Assembly: GCF_000382345.1 (NCBI RefSeq)
Contig: NZ_KB908110.1
Coordinates: 1 to 64,000, forward strand
Direction of reading: 5' to 3'
Source: Massilia niastensis DSM 21313
GTDB lineage: Bacteria; Pseudomonadota; Gammaproteobacteria; Burkholderiales; Burkholderiaceae_D
DNA length: 64,000 nt
Shown here one piece after another: positions 61,630-64,000 of the stretch. The position numbers and the translations under genes are program-made. Below the pieces are notes generated by a model. The model ran no database searches. It saw only the letters and a list, made by a program, of their open reading frames with translations, and was not told the origin of the DNA. How positions within the stretch are numbered: the stretch's first letter is position 1; each line of letters opens with the position of its first letter.

Positions 61630-63288
61630 ATGAAAAAACGTTGCGGCTTCAAACCGCTTGGCCGCCGGACCGCCTTGTCGGCCGCGCTGCTGGCGCTGGC
61701 GGCCAGCCAGAACGGCCTTGCCGGGGAACTGGTCAATAACGACAGCTACACGGTACGCTGGGATAACACGCTGAAGTACAGCGTCGGCAAGCGCGTCAGC
61801 GGCCCCGATCCTGCGATCCTGGCCAACCCGAATACGAACGACGGCGACTACTCGTTCGCCCGCGGCGACCTGGTCACCAACCGCGCCGACATCCTGTCCG
61901 AATTCGATGTCGTCCTGAAGGACAAGGCCAACACCGGCGTCAGCATCAGCGCGGCGGCCTGGTATGACCGTGTCTACAACCGTGCGCACCGCCCGATACC
62001 GCTGGACCAGCTCAATTCCTGGTCGGTGCCGAACGACCAGTTCACCCGCCATGTCCGTGACGTGAACGGCCGCCGCGTCGAGCTGCTGAACGCCTTCGTG
62101 CACAGCGGGTTCGACATCGGCGAACACAACCTGTCGTTCCGCCTCGGGCGTCACACGCTGCTGTGGGGCGAAAGCCTGCTGCTGGCGACGAACGGGATCG
62201 CCGCAGGCATGGGGCCGGTCGATGCGATGAAGGCCCTGAGCCTGCCGGGCGCGACGACCAAGGAAATCTTCATGCCGGTGAACCAGCTGTCGCTGGCATT
62301 CTCGCTGACGCCGCAATGGGACATCGCCGCCTACCACCAGTTCGAGTACCGCGAAACGCGCGTGCCGGGACCGGGCAGCTACTTCTCCACCGGCGACATG
62401 GTCTTCCAGGGCGGCGAGCGCATCATCGCGGCGCAGGGGCTTCCCTTCGGGAATATCTACATCGAGCGGGGCGCCGACATCAAGGCGCCCGACAGCAGGG
62501 GGCAGTGGGGCATCGCGGCGAAATACCGCGACGCCGAAGCCGGCCGCGATTTCGGCTTCTACTACCTGCGCTACGCCGACAAGACGCCGCAGGTCTATAC
62601 CCAGATCACGGCCGCCCCCGGCGGCGTGAGCGGCTTCATCGCGGGCGGCGCCACCATCGGCAGCTACTTCTTCCTGTATCCGCAAAAGATCGAACTGGCC
62701 GGCGCCAGCTTCGCCACCCTGGTGGGCGACGCCAATGTGTCCGGCGAGATCTCGGTGCGCCGCAACCTGCCGCTGATGAGCGTGAACCTGAACGTCGCCC
62801 CGGGCGCCATCGCCGTCAACGGCAGCGGCAACTTCCTGCATGCGGTGGGCGACACGCTGCATGCGCAGGTGTCCTGGATCAAGACCTTCGGCCCGAGCGG
62901 ACTGTGGGACGCGGCGGAATTCGTCGGCGAGATCGGCGGCCACCGCCTGATGAAGGTCACCCGCAACGACGCCTTCCTCGACACCACGCGCGTGCGCAAG
63001 GCCTTCGGCACCGGCATGACCTTCGAACCGAAGTGGTACCAGCCGCTGCCGGGCATGGACCTGACGTTGCCCATCAACGTCAGCTGGAATTTCTCCGGCC
63101 CCTCGGTGGTGGACCCGGCTTTTGCCGGCGGCGCGGCGCACGGCGGCTCGGTCTCGGCCGGCCTCAAGTTCACCTACCAGGGCAAATGGCGTGGCGGCGT
63201 GAACTACACGCGCTACACGGCCAGGGACGGCGCCAGTCCTTACCTCGACCGCGACTATGTCGCTGCCAATGTCAGCTACTCGTTCTAA
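61630..63288 (+). CDS. DUF1302 family outer-membrane-type protein
   Basis: 552 residues. The signal peptide is LSAALLALAASQNGLAG. The N-terminal VRWDNTLKYSVGKRV and RADILSEFDV segments, RLGRHTLLWGESLL and the C-terminal AANVSYSF are DUF1302 marks, and amphipathic strands suggest a barrel. DUF1302 genes almost always precede DUF1329, as here (12-bp gap). In pseudomonads such pairs are linked to sterol, lipid or ester uptake and to RND exporters, so a role in moving hydrophobic compounds is plausible. Confidence 0.88.
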   Translation: MKKRCGFKPLGRRTALSAALLALAASQNGLAGELVNNDSYTVRWDNTLKYSVGKRVSGPDPAILANPNTNDGDYSFARGDLVTNRADILSEFDVVLKDKANTGVSISAAAWYDRVYNRAHRPIPLDQLNSWSVPNDQFTRHVRDVNGRRVELLNAFVHSGFDIGEHNLSFRLGRHTLLWGESLLLATNGIAAGMGPVDAMKALSLPGATTKEIFMPVNQLSLAFSLTPQWDIAAYHQFEYRETRVPGPGSYFSTGDMVFQGGERIIAAQGLPFGNIYIERGADIKAPDSRGQWGIAAKYRDAEAGRDFGFYYLRYADKTPQVYTQITAAPGGVSGFIAGGATIGSYFFLYPQKIELAGASFATLVGDANVSGEISVRRNLPLMSVNLNVAPGAIAVNGSGNFLHAVGDTLHAQVSWIKTFGPSGLWDAAEFVGEIGGHRLMKVTRNDAFLDTTRVRKAFGTGMTFEPKWYQPLPGMDLTLPINVSWNFSGPSVVDPAFAGGAAHGGSVSAGLKFTYQGKWRGGVNYTRYTARDGASPYLDRDYVAANVSYSF

Positions 63289-63300
63289 AGGAAACGCATC

Positions 63301-64000
63301 ATGAACCACACCCACCGCATCCTTGCCGGACTGGCCGCAAGCTTTTCCGTCGCCGCAACTTCCGCCCTGGCGGCCGTCACGCCGCAGGAAGCCGAACAAC
63401 TGAAATCGACGCTGACGCCGATGGGCGCGGAGAGGGCCGGCAACAAGGAAGGCACGATCCCCGCGTGGAGCGGCAAGACGGTCGAGGCCAAGGCCAGCGA
63501 AGCGCGCCTGCCGCCGGCCATCTTCGCCGATGAGAAGCCGCTGCTGGCGATCAAGGCAGACAACATCGACAAGTACGCCGACAAGCTGGCCGAGGGCACC
63601 AAGTACCTGTTGAAGAACTATCCCGGCTTCCGCCTCGACGTCTATCCGACCCATCGCACCGCGACCGCGCCGCAGTACGTCTACGACAATACCTACTTCA
63701 ATGCCACCAACACCAGGCTCGACGGCGAGACGATGACCACCGCGCCGCATTACAAGGGCGGCGTGCCGTTCCCGATCCCGAAGACCGGCCTGGAGGCGAT
63801 CTTCAACACCTTGTGGACCTGGCGCGGCTCGGACCGGCAGATGACGGCCGATACCTGGTTCGTCTCCTCGTCCGGCAAGCGCTCCCTGTCGGTCAGCAAC
63901 ATCCTGAAGGAGTCCAACCCCTATTACTACACGGGTGGACGCAAGGACGCATGGGGAGGCAAGCTGCGCGGTACAGGCCTGGTGGAACTGACGGCGCCTG
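63301..64000 (+). CDS. DUF1329 family protein, 3' end outside window
   Basis: 233 residues visible from ATG 63301; the frame is open to the window end. Signal peptide ILAGLAASFSVAATSALA. AERAGNKEGTIPAWSGK and YKGGVPFPIPKTGLEAIFNTLWTWRG are the DUF1329 signature, resembling the lipoprotein-carrier (LolB-like) fold. Homologues are about 450 residues, so about half is present. It forms an operon with the DUF1302 gene. Confidence 0.9.
   Translation, partial: MNHTHRILAGLAASFSVAATSALAAVTPQEAEQLKSTLTPMGAERAGNKEGTIPAWSGKTVEAKASEARLPPAIFADEKPLLAIKADNIDKYADKLAEGTKYLLKNYPGFRLDVYPTHRTATAPQYVYDNTYFNATNTRLDGETMTTAPHYKGGVPFPIPKTGLEAIFNTLWTWRGSDRQMTADTWFVSSSGKRSLSVSNILKESNPYYYTGGRKDAWGGKLRGTGLVELTAP

Noticed and set aside
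61246..61739. Short plus-strand frames between esterase and DUF1302 genes
   Set aside because: Low-complexity Arg/Pro/Ala-rich products, no start signals; the longest overlaps the DUF1302 start in another frame.

Overview
The window is a GC-rich, densely coded stretch of a betaproteobacterial chromosome. The gene order smpB / ratA-rnfH / DUF4124 / guaB-guaA, next to ppk1-sixA facing ppx, is the Burkholderiales arrangement, and gene content (DUF1302/DUF1329 pair, GH92 locus, many TonB receptors, PxKF protein) points to Oxalobacteraceae, most likely a Massilia or close relative. The genus is inference; no rRNA gene is present to confirm it.

Layout. 1-1.4 kb: right end of an IS5-type element, then 5'- and 3'-truncated relics of an SPFH gene and an SDR gene, and a small membrane protein. 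1.6-5.3 kb: a Fur-type iron uptake unit, with a TonB siderophore receptor divergent from a PepSY membrane protein plus a 59-residue membrane protein. 5.4-9.5 kb: polyphosphate metabolism (ppx facing ppk1-sixA), with a good Pho box at ppk1. 9.6-17.0 kb: core housekeeping genes (signal peptidase, Bcr/CflA exporter, an ABC-ATPase relic, smpB, ratA, rnfH, DUF4124, guaB, guaA).

17.0-31.84 kb: a probable genomic island. A 22-bp copy of the guaA 3' end, including its E-W-E-stop codons, recurs at 31816-31837 with one mismatch. Between the copies lie an NHL/PxKF secreted protein, an IS630-like relic, a complete C4-dicarboxylate system (dctB-dctD, porin, dctA with a canonical sigma-54 promoter), an RsbT-like/histidine kinase fusion, a PPK2 kinase, sbcB and an unknown protein. 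No integrase is seen. A strong hairpin after the second copy looks like the displaced guaA terminator. An OsmC-YcaO fusion gene follows.

34.4-50.1 kb: a mannoside utilisation locus consisting of a large TonB receptor, a flavin-dependent halogenase-like protein, a GH92 mannosidase, a LacI regulator, an AGE-family sugar isomerase, a PfkB kinase, a second GH92 and an FHS-type sugar permease. The inferred route is glycan import, mannose release, mannose to fructose, then fructose phosphate. Two sigma-70 promoters, one before the receptor and one before the regulator, are each bracketed by GTTTA-N-TAAAC palindromes with almost the same geometry. They are the likely operators of the LacI protein.

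50.1-61.2 kb: a redox/detoxification region with a paoABC-type molybdenum aldehyde oxidoreductase, two aldo/keto reductases, an alpha/beta hydrolase, a cupin and a CMD-family protein, a LysR regulator and an HSL-family esterase. Five ATTAG-N5-CTAAT sites (a T-N11-A LysR box) sit in three intergenic regions that together serve the AKRs, the hydrolase, the cupin operon and lysR itself, which suggests one local regulon. 61.6-64 kb: a DUF1302 gene and the start of a DUF1329 gene, cut by the window end.
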